Assembly (NCBI GenBank): GCA_024235615.1
Contig: JACKMB010000002.1
Location: 472,321-536,320 of the forward strand
Reading direction: 5' to 3'
Length of the DNA stretch: 64,000 bases
Origin: Thauera sp.
Lineage (GTDB): Bacteria > Pseudomonadota > Gammaproteobacteria > Burkholderiales > Rhodocyclaceae
The position numbers and the translations under genes were made by a program. Below are positions 23,328 through 32,234 of the stretch, piece by piece; position 1 is the stretch's first letter; each line of letters begins with the position of its first letter. Below the pieces are notes generated by a model. That model ran no database searches. It had not been told where the DNA came from and worked only from the letters and a program-made list of their open reading frames with translations.

Positions 23328-26144
23328 TCAGGCATGGGTGCGGGTTTCGCCTGCGCCGAACAGGTTGCTCGCGCAACGTCCGCACAGCGTCGGATGCTCG
23401 GCATCGCTGCCGACCGAATCCACGTAATGCCAGCAGCGCTCGCACTTCTGCGCCGCGCTCGGGGTGGCGACGATACGCTCGTGCTCCGCGCCGGCCACTT
23501 CGGACAGGATGGCCACCGAGGTCATGGTGACGAAGCGCAGGTCCTCGCCCAGGCTGACCATGGCGGCGAACTTGTCGGTGGTGAGCGCGAGCTCGAGTTC
23601 GGCCTGCAGCGAGGCGCCGACCTTGCCTTCGGTGCGCAGCGCCTCGATGACCTTGAGGCCCTCGGCGCGCACCGCGCGGATGGTCTCCCAGCGCGCGATC
23701 AGGCCGGCCTCGCCCTCCTGAGCGGGCAGGGCGTGGAAGGTGTGCAGCATCACGCTGTCGGCTTCCTCGCCGGCCTTGGCCGGGTTGAGGATGGCCCAGG
23801 CCTCCTCGGCGGTGAAGGACAGGATCGGCGCCATCAGCTTCAACAGGGTCTGCGTGATGTGCCACAGCGCGGTCTGCGCGGCGCGGCGCGGCAGGCTGCC
23901 GGCGGCGGTGGTGTACAGGCGGTCCTTGAGGATGTCGAGATAGAAGGCGCCGAGGTCTTCGGCACAGAACACCTGCAGCGCCTGCACGATGCGGTGGAAC
24001 TCCATCCTGGCGTAGTCGGCCTCGGCCTGCTGCGCCATCTGGCGGGTGAAGGCGAGCGCGTAGCGGTCGAGGTCCATCCACTGCTCGAGCGGCACGGCGT
24101 CCCTGGCGATGTCGAAGTCGGCGGTGTTGGCGAGCAGGAAGCGCAGGGTGTTGCGCACGCGGCGATAGACCTCGACCACGCGGTCGAGGATCTCCTTGGA
24201 GATCGACAGTTCGCCCGAGTAATCGGTGGACGCCACCCACAGGCGCAGGATCTCGGCGCCGAGCTTGCCGGTGACTTCCTGCGGCACGACCACGTTGCCG
24301 AGCGACTTGCTCATCTTGCGGCCCTGGCCGTCCACCGCGAAGCCGTGGGTGAGCAGGCTGCGGTAGGGCGCGTGCCCGTCGATCGCGCAGCCGGTGAGCA
24401 GCGAGGAGTGGAACCAGCCGCGGTGCTGGTCCGAGCCTTCCAGGTACATGTCGGCGCGCGGGCCTTCCGGGTGCCCGTCGTTGTGCGAGCCGCGCAGCAC
24501 GTGCTTGTGCGTGGTGCCGGAGTCGAACCAGACGTCGAGGGTGTCGCTGATCTTCTCGAACTGCGCAGCCTCGGCGCCGAGCAGCTCGGCAGCATCGAGC
24601 TTGAACCAGGCCTCGATGCCTTCCTGCTCCACGCGCAGTGCGACCGCTTCCATCAGCTCGACCGTGCGCGGATGCAGCTCGCCGGTCTCCTTGTGCAGGA
24701 AGAAGGGGATCGGCACGCCCCAGTTGCGCTGGCGCGAGATGCACCAGTCGGGGCGGTTGGCGATCATCGCGTGCAGGCGCGCCTGGCCCCAACCCGGGTA
24801 GAACTTGGTCGCCTCGACCGCGCGCAGCGCGCGCTCGCGCAGCGTCGAGCCGTCGGCGGCGTCGCGGTCCATGCCGACGAACCACTGCGCGGTGGCGCGA
24901 TAGACCAGCGGCGTCTTGTGGCGCCAGCAGTGCATGTAGCTGTGGGTGATCTTGCCGTGCGACAGCAACGCGCCGACTTCGGCGAGCTTGTCGACGATGA
25001 CCGGGTTGGCCTTCCAGATGTTCATGCCGCCGAAGAAGGGCAGGTCGGGCACGTACTCGCCGCCGCCCATCACCAGCGACAGGATCTCCTCGTTGCTGCG
25101 GCCGTAGGCGCGCCACGAGTTGAAGTCGTCCACGCCGTGCGCCGGCGCCGAGTGCACGATGCCGGTGCCGGCGTCGATGCCGACGTAGTCGGCCAGATAC
25201 ACCGGCGAGACGCGGTCGAAGAAGGGGTGACGGAACTCGATGCGGTCGAGCGCTGCGCCCTTGGCGGTGGCGACGATCGTGCCCTCGCGCTGGTAGCGCT
25301 GCAGGGCGGATTCGACGAGCTCTTTCGCGAGCACCAGCAGGCGATCGCCGACGTCCACGAGCGCGTAGTCGAACTCGGGGTGGGCGTTGAGTGCCTGGTT
25401 GGCGGGGATGGTCCACGGGGTGGTGGTCCAGATCACCGCGGCGGCGGGCTTGTCGAGCTTCGCCAGGCCGAATGCGGCGGCGAGCTTGTCGGCGTGTGCC
25501 GCGGAAACCGGAAACGCGACGTCGATGGTCGGCGAGGGCTTGTCGGCGTACTCCACCTCGGCCTCGGCGAGCGCCGAGCCACAGTCGAAGCACCAGTTCA
25601 CCGGCTTCAGGCCCTTGAACACGTAGCCGTTCTTCGTCATCTCGGCGAGCGCGCGGATCTCGTTGGCCTCGTTGGCGAAGTCCATCGTGCGGTAGGGGTT
25701 GTCCCAGTCACCGAGCACGCCGAGGCGGATGAAGTCGGCCTTCTGGATCTCGATCTGTTCGGCGGCGTAGGCGCGGCAGAGCTCGCGCACCTTGTCCGCG
25801 GGCAGGTTCTTGCCGTGGGTGACCTCGACCTTGTGCTCGATCGGCAGGCCGTGGCAGTCCCAGCCCGGCACGTAGGGCGCGTCGAAGCCGGCGAGCGTCT
25901 TCGAGCGCACGATGATGTCCTTGAGGATCTTGTTGAGCGCGTGGCCGATGTGCAGGCTGCCGTTGGCGTAGGGCGGGCCGTCGTGGAGCACGAACTTGGG
26001 CCGGCCGGCGCTGGCCTTCCGGATGCGCTGGTAGAGCTTGCGTTGCTGCCAGTCGGCGATCCAGCCCGGCTCGCGCTTGGGCAGGTCGCCGCGCATCGGG
26101 AAGGGGGTGTCGGGCAGGTTGAGCGTCTTGCGGTAGTCGGCCAT
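23328..26144 (-). CDS. ileS: Isoleucyl-tRNA synthetase
   Basis: This 938-residue class I synthetase charges tRNA-Ile and edits misactivated valine. Signature HIGH lies at residues 65-68 ([17 protein letters not shown]), KMSKS near residue 608, and the C-terminal zinc finger is visible as CERCWHYVD with a second Cys pair CGRCASN. The length matches the proteobacterial type. ileS-lspA-fkpB-ispH lie in one direction and probably share a transcript with ribF upstream. Confidence 0.97.
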   Translation of the reverse strand: MADYRKTLNLPDTPFPMRGDLPKREPGWIADWQQRKLYQRIRKASAGRPKFVLHDGPPYANGSLHIGHALNKILKDIIVRSKTLAGFDAPYVPGWDCHGLPIEHKVEVTHGKNLPADKVRELCRAYAAEQIEIQKADFIRLGVLGDWDNPYRTMDFANEANEIRALAEMTKNGYVFKGLKPVNWCFDCGSALAEAEVEYADKPSPTIDVAFPVSAAHADKLAAAFGLAKLDKPAAAVIWTTTPWTIPANQALNAHPEFDYALVDVGDRLLVLAKELVESALQRYQREGTIVATAKGAALDRIEFRHPFFDRVSPVYLADYVGIDAGTGIVHSAPAHGVDDFNSWRAYGRSNEEILSLVMGGGEYVPDLPFFGGMNIWKANPVIVDKLAEVGALLSHGKITHSYMHCWRHKTPLVYRATAQWFVGMDRDAADGSTLRERALRAVEATKFYPGWGQARLHAMIANRPDWCISRQRNWGVPIPFFLHKETGELHPRTVELMEAVALRVEQEGIEAWFKLDAAELLGAEAAQFEKISDTLDVWFDSGTTHKHVLRGSHNDGHPEGPRADMYLEGSDQHRGWFHSSLLTGCAIDGHAPYRSLLTHGFAVDGQGRKMSKSLGNVVVPQEVTGKLGAEILRLWVASTDYSGELSISKEILDRVVEVYRRVRNTLRFLLANTADFDIARDAVPLEQWMDLDRYALAFTRQMAQQAEADYARMEFHRIVQALQVFCAEDLGAFYLDILKDRLYTTAAGSLPRRAAQTALWHITQTLLKLMAPILSFTAEEAWAILNPAKAGEEADSVMLHTFHALPAQEGEAGLIARWETIRAVRAEGLKVIEALRTEGKVGASLQAELELALTTDKFAAMVSLGEDLRFVTMTSVAILSEVAGAEHERIVATPSAAQKCERCWHYVDSVGSDAEHPTLCGRCASNLFGAGETRTHA

Positions 26145-26188
26145 GGCGGAGTCGGAAGTCGGTGGGATCGTCGGGGTTCGTCGGGCCT

Positions 26189-27127
26189 TCAGGCGGGCAG
26201 AGGGTTCGCGGCCAGCCAGTCGCGGGCGGCCAGGCTGTCGAGCGCGATCTGCGCACGCAGCGCGTCGAGCGAGGAGAATTTCTGCTCTGCGCGCAGGCGG
26301 TGCAGGAAATGTACGCGGATGTGGGCGCCGTAGCAGTCCTGCGCCCAGTCGAAGAGGTGGACCTCGAGGCGGGCGCGGCCGTTCGCGGTCGCGGTCGGGC
26401 GCAGCCCGATGTTGGCGACGCCGGCCACCGGGCCGGCCGCGAGGCCCTCGACGCTCACCACGTACACACCGCCCAGCGCCGGGCGGCGGTGCTTCATCTG
26501 GATGTTCGCGGTCGGGAAGCCGAGCTGGCGGCCGAGCTTGTCTCCATGGCTGACCCGGCCAGCGATGCTGTAGGGGCGGCCGAGCAGGTGCGCAGCGTGG
26601 GCGAGATCGCCTGCGGCGAGCGCGGCGCGCACCGCCGAACTCGACACGCGCTCGCCGGCGACCGTGAGCGTGGGCATGGACTCCACCCCGAAGCCCAGCC
26701 GTGCGCCGGCTTCCTGCAACATTGCGAAGTTGCCCTGGCGGCGGGCGCCGAAACGGAAGTCGTCACCGATGAAGAGGTGACGCACGCCGAGGCCGCGCAC
26801 CAGGATGTCGTCGATGAAAGACTGCGCGGGTTGTGCAGCGAAGCGCGCATCGAAGCGGCAGACGTGGCAGCGGTCGACGCCCGCGGCAGACAGCAGCAGC
26901 AGCTTCTCGCGCAGCGAGGCGAGGCGGGCGGGAGCGTCGGCGGGACTGAAGTATTCGCGCGGGTGCGGCTCGAAGGTGAGCACCACCGCCGGCAGGCCGA
27001 GCGCACGGGCCTTTCCGGTGAGCAGCGAGAGCAGCGCCTGGTGGCCGAGATGCACGCCATCGAAGTTGCCGATGGTGAGCACCGCAGCCGTGTCGGCGTG
27101 CTCGGGAATCCCGCGGTGAACCTGCAT
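26189..27127 (-). CDS. ribF: Bifunctional riboflavin kinase / FAD synthetase
   Basis: This 312-residue enzyme phosphorylates riboflavin to FMN and adenylates FMN to FAD. The N-terminal adenylyltransferase has the [14 protein letters not shown] nucleotide site and the [13 protein letters not shown] motif; the C-terminal kinase has [19 protein letters not shown]. It is upstream of ileS, the classical order. TATAAT on the minus strand at about 27149 lies near its start and is a likely promoter element. Confidence 0.96.
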   Translation of the reverse strand: MQVHRGIPEHADTAAVLTIGNFDGVHLGHQALLSLLTGKARALGLPAVVLTFEPHPREYFSPADAPARLASLREKLLLLSAAGVDRCHVCRFDARFAAQPAQSFIDDILVRGLGVRHLFIGDDFRFGARRQGNFAMLQEAGARLGFGVESMPTLTVAGERVSSSAVRAALAAGDLAHAAHLLGRPYSIAGRVSHGDKLGRQLGFPTANIQMKHRRPALGGVYVVSVEGLAAGPVAGVANIGLRPTATANGRARLEVHLFDWAQDCYGAHIRVHFLHRLRAEQKFSSLDALRAQIALDSLAARDWLAANPLPA

Positions 27128-27386
27128 AAGCGCCTGAAAAAGCCGCGATTATAGCGGCAAAGGCCAGTGCTGCGGGCCTCGGGGGCAGAGCCGCACACGC
27201 GGACGAGGGTTGCGAGCAGCCGCTCGCCGAGTGCCGGACCGCCCCGTTCGCCGCTGCACGGCCATCGAAGCCCGGGGGGCATGTAGGAGCGCCGGCAGGC
27301 GCGAAAGCGGCGCTCCGCCAACCGATCACGCCACCGCTCCGGCACGAGTCTCGGCAAGCCTGCCGGACGCGAAGGCGATACGCCGC
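27128..27386. other. Gap with one REP-like element
   Basis: The ~260 bases between ribF and amiC contain a GTAGGAGCGCCGGCAGGCGC element at 27283-27306 and a likely ribF -10 near 27147. No supported gene was found on either strand. Both flanking genes run leftward, so this gap is the 3' flank of amiC. Confidence 0.6.
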
Positions 27387-28784
27387 TCAGTCGAGCCGCG
27401 CCACCCTGGTCGGGGCGCTCGGGGCGTGCTCCTCGAAGTAGCGCTTGACGCCGCGCATCAGCGCCGTAGCCATCTTGTCCTGGTAGGCCTCGTCGTTGAG
27501 CCGGCGCTCTTCCTGCGGATTGCTGATGAAGGCCGTCTCGACCAGCACCGAGGGAATGTCGGGTGCGCGCAGCACGGCGAAGCCGGCCTGTTCGACCTCG
27601 GGCTTGTGCAGCCGGTTGATGTTGCCGAGCTCGCCGAGCATGGCGCGCCCGAGCTTGAAGCTGTCGTTGATCGTCGCGGTCTGCGACAGGTCGAGCAGGG
27701 TGCGGGCGATGTGGCCGTCCTGGCGGGCGAGGTTGACGCCGCCCACGAGGTCGGCATCGTTCTCCTTCTGCGCCAGCCAGCGCGCGGCCGAACTCGAGGC
27801 GCCGCGCTCGGAGAGCACGTACACCGAGCTGCCGTTGGCCTCGGGGCGCACGAAGGCGTCGGCGTGGATGGACACGAAGAGGTCGGCACGGACCCGGCGG
27901 GCGCGGGCCACGCGCTGGTGCAGGGGCACGAAATAGTCGCCGTCCCGCGTCAGCACCGCGCGCATGCCCGGCATGGCGTCGATCTTGCGCTTGAGGCGGT
28001 GCGCGATCGACAGGGTGACGTCCTTCTCGTAGCTACCGCCGCGTCCGATCGCGCCCGGGTCCTCGCCGCCATGGCCGGCGTCGAGCACCACGGTGTACAG
28101 GCGATCGACCGCCGGTTCGTTGCGCTTGCCACGCCGGACCGGTTCGCGCGGCTCCTCGCGCGCCACCGCGGCGGTGTTGCCGCCAGCGTCGCCCATGGCC
28201 GCATCCATCGGCGAATCCTTCATGATCAGCGCCATCAGCGGATCGTGGGCCTCGGTCGGGTGCAGGTCGAGCACCAGGCGGTGGCCGTAGCTGCCCACCG
28301 GGTCCAGGGTGAACACCTGCGGGTTGATCGCGGCCTTGAGCTCGATCACCACGCGCACCACGCCCGGCCGGTTCTGCCCGGCGCGGATCAGGCGGATGTA
28401 GGGGTCGGAGTCGAGCACCTTGGAGGGCAGGGACTGCAGCACGCTGTCGAGCTGCACGCCCTCGAGGTCGACCACCAGGCGCTGCGGATCCTCGACCAGC
28501 ATGTGGCTGTGGCGCAGGCGGGATGAACCCTCGAGGGTGATGCGGGTGTATTCCGCCGACGGCCACACGCGCACCGCGAGCAGGCTCGCCGAACTTGCCA
28601 GCCCGACCGGGCTCACCAGCATGGCCAGTGACGCGCCGGCCAGCTTGAGCAGCCGGCGGCGATCGATACGCCCCGCGGCGAAGGCCTCGGCAGCGCTGGC
28701 GAGCCCCGAGGCCTGGGAGAGGCTCAGGTCGTCCCGGGCGCCGGGTCCGCGCCCCGTAAAGCTTTCACCAGTCCGATCACGCAT
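27387..28784 (-). CDS. amiC: N-acetylmuramoyl-L-alanine amidase with AMIN domain (AmiC-like)
   Basis: This 465-residue periplasmic enzyme splits the glycan-peptide bond of peptidoglycan during cell separation. A twin-arginine signal (DRRRLLKLAGASLAML) at residues ~38-60 is followed by an AMIN domain (residues ~65-170) that directs it to the septum, then the zinc amidase domain (LDAGHGGEDPGA, SIHADAF, VETAFISN). E. coli AmiC is also Tat-exported, which supports the name. The start at 28784 (MRDRTGES) is inside the tsaE frame; the two genes overlap by 61 bp. Confidence 0.93.
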   Translation of the reverse strand: MRDRTGESFTGRGPGARDDLSLSQASGLASAAEAFAAGRIDRRRLLKLAGASLAMLVSPVGLASSASLLAVRVWPSAEYTRITLEGSSRLRHSHMLVEDPQRLVVDLEGVQLDSVLQSLPSKVLDSDPYIRLIRAGQNRPGVVRVVIELKAAINPQVFTLDPVGSYGHRLVLDLHPTEAHDPLMALIMKDSPMDAAMGDAGGNTAAVAREEPREPVRRGKRNEPAVDRLYTVVLDAGHGGEDPGAIGRGGSYEKDVTLSIAHRLKRKIDAMPGMRAVLTRDGDYFVPLHQRVARARRVRADLFVSIHADAFVRPEANGSSVYVLSERGASSSAARWLAQKENDADLVGGVNLARQDGHIARTLLDLSQTATINDSFKLGRAMLGELGNINRLHKPEVEQAGFAVLRAPDIPSVLVETAFISNPQEERRLNDEAYQDKMATALMRGVKRYFEEHAPSAPTRVARLD

Positions 28785-29254
28785 GTTCGCCCCGCTTCCG
28801 TGTTTGCGCTGATCGCCACATCCCGCCCGGATCCGCCGGCCTGCAGGACGATTTCGACGTCGGGAGAGGGCAGATGGGGCGAGGCCTTGTCCGGCCATTC
28901 CACGATGCAGACGCCCTCACCGGCGAAGTATTCGTCCAGCCCCGCGTCGAGATATTCGTCTGGCGAGGTGAAGCGATAAAAATCAAAGTGATATAAGTTT
29001 AAGCTAGAAACGACGTAAGGTTCAATCAAGGTGTAGGTCGGGCTCTTCACCTTGCCCTCGTGGCCGAGCCCGCGCAGCAGGCCGCGGGTGAGGGTGGTCT
29101 TGCCGGTGCCGAGGTTGCCCTGCAGCCAGATCTGCAGCCCGGGGGCGAGAACGCGGGCGAACGCGGCGCCAAGCGCCACGGTGGCGGCCTCGTCGGGCAA
29201 ATGCGCCTGCAGGCGTGCGCCGTTATCATCGGCAGTCTGGATCGACTCGATCAT
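28724..29254 (-). CDS. tsaE: tRNA threonylcarbamoyladenosine biosynthesis ATPase TsaE
   Basis: This 176-residue P-loop protein assists TsaB/TsaD in t6A modification of ANN-decoding tRNAs. Walker A is QGNLGTGKTTLTRGLL and the conserved VEWPDK motif is near residue 125. The start MIESIQTADD (29254) is 15 bp from the divergent queG start, so the promoters of both genes must be compact or overlapping. Its 3' end runs 61 bp into amiC. tsaE-amiC is a common pairing in proteobacteria. Confidence 0.94.
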   Translation of the reverse strand: MIESIQTADDNGARLQAHLPDEAATVALGAAFARVLAPGLQIWLQGNLGTGKTTLTRGLLRGLGHEGKVKSPTYTLIEPYVVSSLNLYHFDFYRFTSPDEYLDAGLDEYFAGEGVCIVEWPDKASPHLPSPDVEIVLQAGGSGRDVAISANTEAGRTCVIGLVKALRGADPAPGTT

Positions 29255-29269
29255 CGGGACCTCTGACAA

Positions 29270-30370
29270 ATGGAAACAAAATTGCCGGCGCCGGACGGGG
29301 CGGCGGCCGACGGGACCATCCTCGACGGCGCGGCGCTTGTTGCGCGGATCAGACAGTGGGGGCGCGAACTCGGCTTCGACGCGGTCGGCGTCGGCGGGGT
29401 CGATCTCACCGATGCCGAGCCTGGCCTGGCCGCCTGGCTGGAAGCCGGGTTTCACGGGGACATGGATTATATGGCGCGCCACGGCATGAAACGCGCGCGC
29501 GCCGCCGAACTGCTGCCCGGCAGCATCCGCGTGATCAGCGTACGCATCGGGTACTGGCCCGATGCCGCGCCGGCGCTGCAGGTGCTCGCCGATGGCGAGC
29601 GCGCCTACGTGTCGCGCTACGCGCTCGGCCGGGACTACCACAAGCTGGTGCGCAACCGCCTGCAGAAGCTGGCCGACCGCATCAGCGCCGAGGTCGCGCA
29701 CCAGTACCGCGTGTTCACAGACTCGGCGCCCATCCTCGAGGTCGAGCATGCCAGCCGCAAGGGCCTGGGCTGGCGCGGCAAGCACACCCTGCTGCTCGAT
29801 CGCGCCGCGGGCTCGTGGTTCTTCCTCGGCGAGATCCTCACCGACCTGCCGCTGCCGGTGGACGCGCCGGTGGAGTCGCACTGCGGGCGCTGCACGGCCT
29901 GCATCGACGCCTGCCCCACCGGCGCCATCGTCGCGCCCTACCAGGTCGACGCACGGCGCTGCATCTCCTACCTCACCATCGAGTTGCACGGCGCGATCCC
30001 CGAGGAGCTGCGCCCGCTGCTCGGCAACCGCATCTACGGCTGCGACGACTGCCAGCTCGTGTGCCCGTGGAACCGCTTCGCCCAGCTCGGTCGCGAGCCC
30101 GATTTCGCCCCCCGCCAGGGGCTGGACGACGCCAGGCTGGCCGAGCTGTTCGCGTGGACGGCGGCCGAGTTCGCAGAGCGCACCGCCGGCAGCCCGATCC
30201 ACCGCATCGGCCACGCGCGCTGGCTGCGCAACATCGCGGTCGCGCTCGGCAACGGCCCGGCCACGCCGGCGGCGCGCGCGGCCTTGCATGCGCGCGCCGA
30301 CGACGAGGATGCGATGGTGCGCGAGCACGTCGCCTGGGCGCTCGCCCGCCTTGACGCCGCCGCCGGCTAG
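29270..30370 (+). CDS. queG: Epoxyqueuosine reductase
   Basis: This 366-residue cobalamin-dependent iron-sulfur enzyme makes the last step of queuosine in tRNA. It carries two [4Fe-4S] motifs: CGRCTACIDACPTGA and CDDCQLVCPWN, and the N-terminal EPGLAAWLEAGFHGDMDYM signature. It works on tRNA whose precursor pathway starts at FolE/FolE2. It is divergent from tsaE and 36 bp upstream of slyX. Confidence 0.95.
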   Translation: METKLPAPDGAAADGTILDGAALVARIRQWGRELGFDAVGVGGVDLTDAEPGLAAWLEAGFHGDMDYMARHGMKRARAAELLPGSIRVISVRIGYWPDAAPALQVLADGERAYVSRYALGRDYHKLVRNRLQKLADRISAEVAHQYRVFTDSAPILEVEHASRKGLGWRGKHTLLLDRAAGSWFFLGEILTDLPLPVDAPVESHCGRCTACIDACPTGAIVAPYQVDARRCISYLTIELHGAIPEELRPLLGNRIYGCDDCQLVCPWNRFAQLGREPDFAPRQGLDDARLAELFAWTAAEFAERTAGSPIHRIGHARWLRNIAVALGNGPATPAARAALHARADDEDAMVREHVAWALARLDAAAG

Positions 30371-30406
30371 AATGCGCGCCCGCAACGAGAATCAGGACCC
30401 CCCGCC

Positions 30407-30607
30407 ATGGAAGAGCGCATCGTCGTGCTGGAGACCAAGCTGATGGCTGCCGAGGACCTCCTCGACGAACTCAACCGCACGGTCTGGCGCCAGCAGCAGG
30501 AGCTCGACCTGCTGCGCCAGCACCTCCATCAGCTCGCCCAGCAGGTCAAGACCCTGCAGCCTGGCGACCCGCTGCGCCCGGAAGACGAGATCCCGCCGCA
30601 CTGGTGA
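30407..30607 (+). CDS. slyX: SlyX family protein
   Basis: This 66-residue coiled coil has the SlyX pattern: EERIVVLETKLMAAEDLLDELN, a central Trp-Arg-Gln-Gln-Gln stretch, and a short PPHW tail that is diagnostic for the family. The function is not known. It follows queG by 36 bp in the same direction and is probably co-transcribed. Confidence 0.92.
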   Translation: MEERIVVLETKLMAAEDLLDELNRTVWRQQQELDLLRQHLHQLAQQVKTLQPGDPLRPEDEIPPHW

Positions 30608-31067
30608 GCGCAGCCGGCACAAACGAACCACGCCCATGCAGGAGCGCCTGCAGGCGCGAATGCGGCGGTGGAACGTGCGCCGCGCCCGTCGGAGCCGCGG
30701 TCTGGTTCATGTAGGAGCGCCGGCAGGCGCGAAAGCGGCGCGTGAGAAATAGACGCCGGCGGGTACGCCCACGGCTGGATTCGCGCCTGCCGGCGCTCCT
30801 ACAACCCGCCGGGCCGTGGCGCCATCCCTGCGGCTGCTTTCGCTGCACCGGGCGGTGAGTTGAGGGGCGAGGCCGTCGCAAGCACCCAAGCCTGCCCCGG
30901 CCGCCCGGACCGCGATGTTTCATGTAGGAGCGCCGGCAGGCGAATGCGGCGCACGGCGATGCGGAAAGCGGCCGGGCAGTCGCTGCGGCGATCGAGGGAC
31001 GCGTCTTCGCGCGCGCGCCTGCCGGCGTGCCTGCGCGAGGCGGCAGCCCGCGGCGGCGTCGGCTGGC
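30608..31067. repeat. REP-element-rich gap between slyX and norF-like gene
   Basis: In ~460 bases there are at least four elements of one family: about 30636-30660 and 30711-30733 (rightward), 30780-30802 (leftward), and 30923-30945 (rightward). Each has a GTAGGAGC or GCAGGAGC head and a short inverted stem (GCCGGCAGGC or a variant). Pairs in opposite orientation form BIME-like hairpins. No gene is supported; reading frames here are all composed of the repeat. Confidence 0.75.
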
Positions 31068-31376
31068 CTAGCCGACCAGCGCGCCGGTGAGGCGCGAGAG
31101 GGTGTCGCCGAAGGCGGTGGTGAGGATCACCAGGATCGGCATGCCGTGGCAGAAGGCGAGCACGGCGCGGCGGATGCGCGGATGGGCCTCGTGGAGCTCG
31201 AGGAAGTAGGTGCACACCAGGCGCAGCTTGATCGCCATCACCAGCGACACCCCCACCGCGACGAGCACGGCGTTCGCGTCCGAGCTGCCGATGCCGGCGC
31301 CGCCCACGCTGAGCAGCACCAGCATCAGCCAGGCGAGGTCGATCCTGCGGTCGCCGATCTTGCGTTCTGGGCTCAT
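31068..31376 (-). CDS. norF: Cytochrome c oxidase subunit IV-type protein (NorF-like)
   Basis: This 102-residue protein has three membrane segments (IDLAWLMLVLLSVGGAG, VLVAVGVSLVMAIKLRLVC, GMPILVILTTAFGDTL), as in the COX4/NorF family. It follows norE by 10 bp in the same direction. In denitrifiers the NorE/NorF pair supports nitric-oxide reductase activity although it is not catalytic. The NorF name rests on this pairing and on the denitrification context, since no norCB is in the window. Confidence 0.75.
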   Translation of the reverse strand: MSPERKIGDRRIDLAWLMLVLLSVGGAGIGSSDANAVLVAVGVSLVMAIKLRLVCTYFLELHEAHPRIRRAVLAFCHGMPILVILTTAFGDTLSRLTGALVG

Positions 31377-31386
31377 GCGGGTTTCC

Positions 31387-32013
31387 TCATCCGAGCAGGT
31401 AGAAGAGCGGGAAGATCATCAGCCAGATCATGTCGGTGACGTGCCAGTAGCAGGCGAAGGCCTCCAGCCCGCTGTGCTCCTCGGTGGTGTAGGCCCCCAG
31501 GCCGGTGCGCACGATCACCCACATCATGCCGAGCAGGCCCCAGAACACGTGCACCAGGTGGGTGAAGGTCAGGTAGTAGTAGCTGACGATGAACACCCCG
31601 GCGCTGCCGTCGAGCCCGAGCGCGAAGTTGCGCTGCAGCTCGAAGACCTTGATCGTCGGGTAGCCTAGTCCGAACACGAAGCCGGCGAGCATCCAGCGCA
31701 CGGTCGCGCGCCTGTCGCCGCGCCGCATCGCGTGCAGCGCGCGCGCCACGCACCAGCCGCTGGTGAGCAGCATCAGGGTGTAGCCGGTGCCGGCCAGCAG
31801 CGAGAGCCGCTCGGGGCCCGCCTGGAAGGCTTCCGGGTGATGGGCGCGCGCGACGAAGAAGACCGCGAAGAGCAGGGCGAACTCGGTGATCTCGCAGAAG
31901 ATGCCCACCCACATCGCCTTGCTGCCGGGGATGCGCCCGGCGCCCTGCTGCGCGCGAAGCGGGGCCGGATCAGAGGCTGGGACGGTCGACGGGAGGGGCA
32001 CGGCAAGGGTCAC
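31387..32013 (-). CDS. norE: Cytochrome c oxidase subunit III-like protein NorE
   Basis: This 208-residue membrane protein has the NorE/COX3 layout: GSKAMWVGIFCEITEFALLF, five to six membrane segments, and the conserved FTHLVHVFWGLLGMMWV and HVTDMIWLMIFPLFYLLG. Such proteins are accessory to nitric-oxide reductase in denitrifying proteobacteria. It is divergent from the lyase at 32235; a weak Fnr/Dnr-like site is in the gap. norCB is not adjacent. Confidence 0.83.
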   Translation of the reverse strand: MTLAVPLPSTVPASDPAPLRAQQGAGRIPGSKAMWVGIFCEITEFALLFAVFFVARAHHPEAFQAGPERLSLLAGTGYTLMLLTSGWCVARALHAMRRGDRRATVRWMLAGFVFGLGYPTIKVFELQRNFALGLDGSAGVFIVSYYYLTFTHLVHVFWGLLGMMWVIVRTGLGAYTTEEHSGLEAFACYWHVTDMIWLMIFPLFYLLG

Positions 32014-32087
32014 GGCAGGGCAGGCAGCACGAGGCGGCGTTGATGGAGCACGGGTGGGGAGTCTGCCTGCCCGGCCTGTTTTTTCCC

Positions 32088-32101
32088 TTGATTCCGCTCA
32101 G
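32088..32101 (-). promoter_or_regulatory. Degenerate Fnr/Dnr-like site upstream of norE
   Basis: The plus strand reads TTGATTCCGCTCAG, which keeps one full half-site (TTGAT) and 3 of 5 bases of the other (CTCAG against ATCAA). It lies 75 bp from the norE start and 134 bp from the lyase start. The match is weak. Confidence 0.3.
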
Positions 32102-32234
32102 GAAGTGCCTGCAATCGCGGGGTCATGTTTCCGCGGACGTCAACGACTCTTGCGCTGTATCAACATTCGCTTATTCCCATCGTGGTTCGATTGCGCCTTT
32201 CATCCACCCAAGTCGCACGAGGAGGCCGTCCGCC

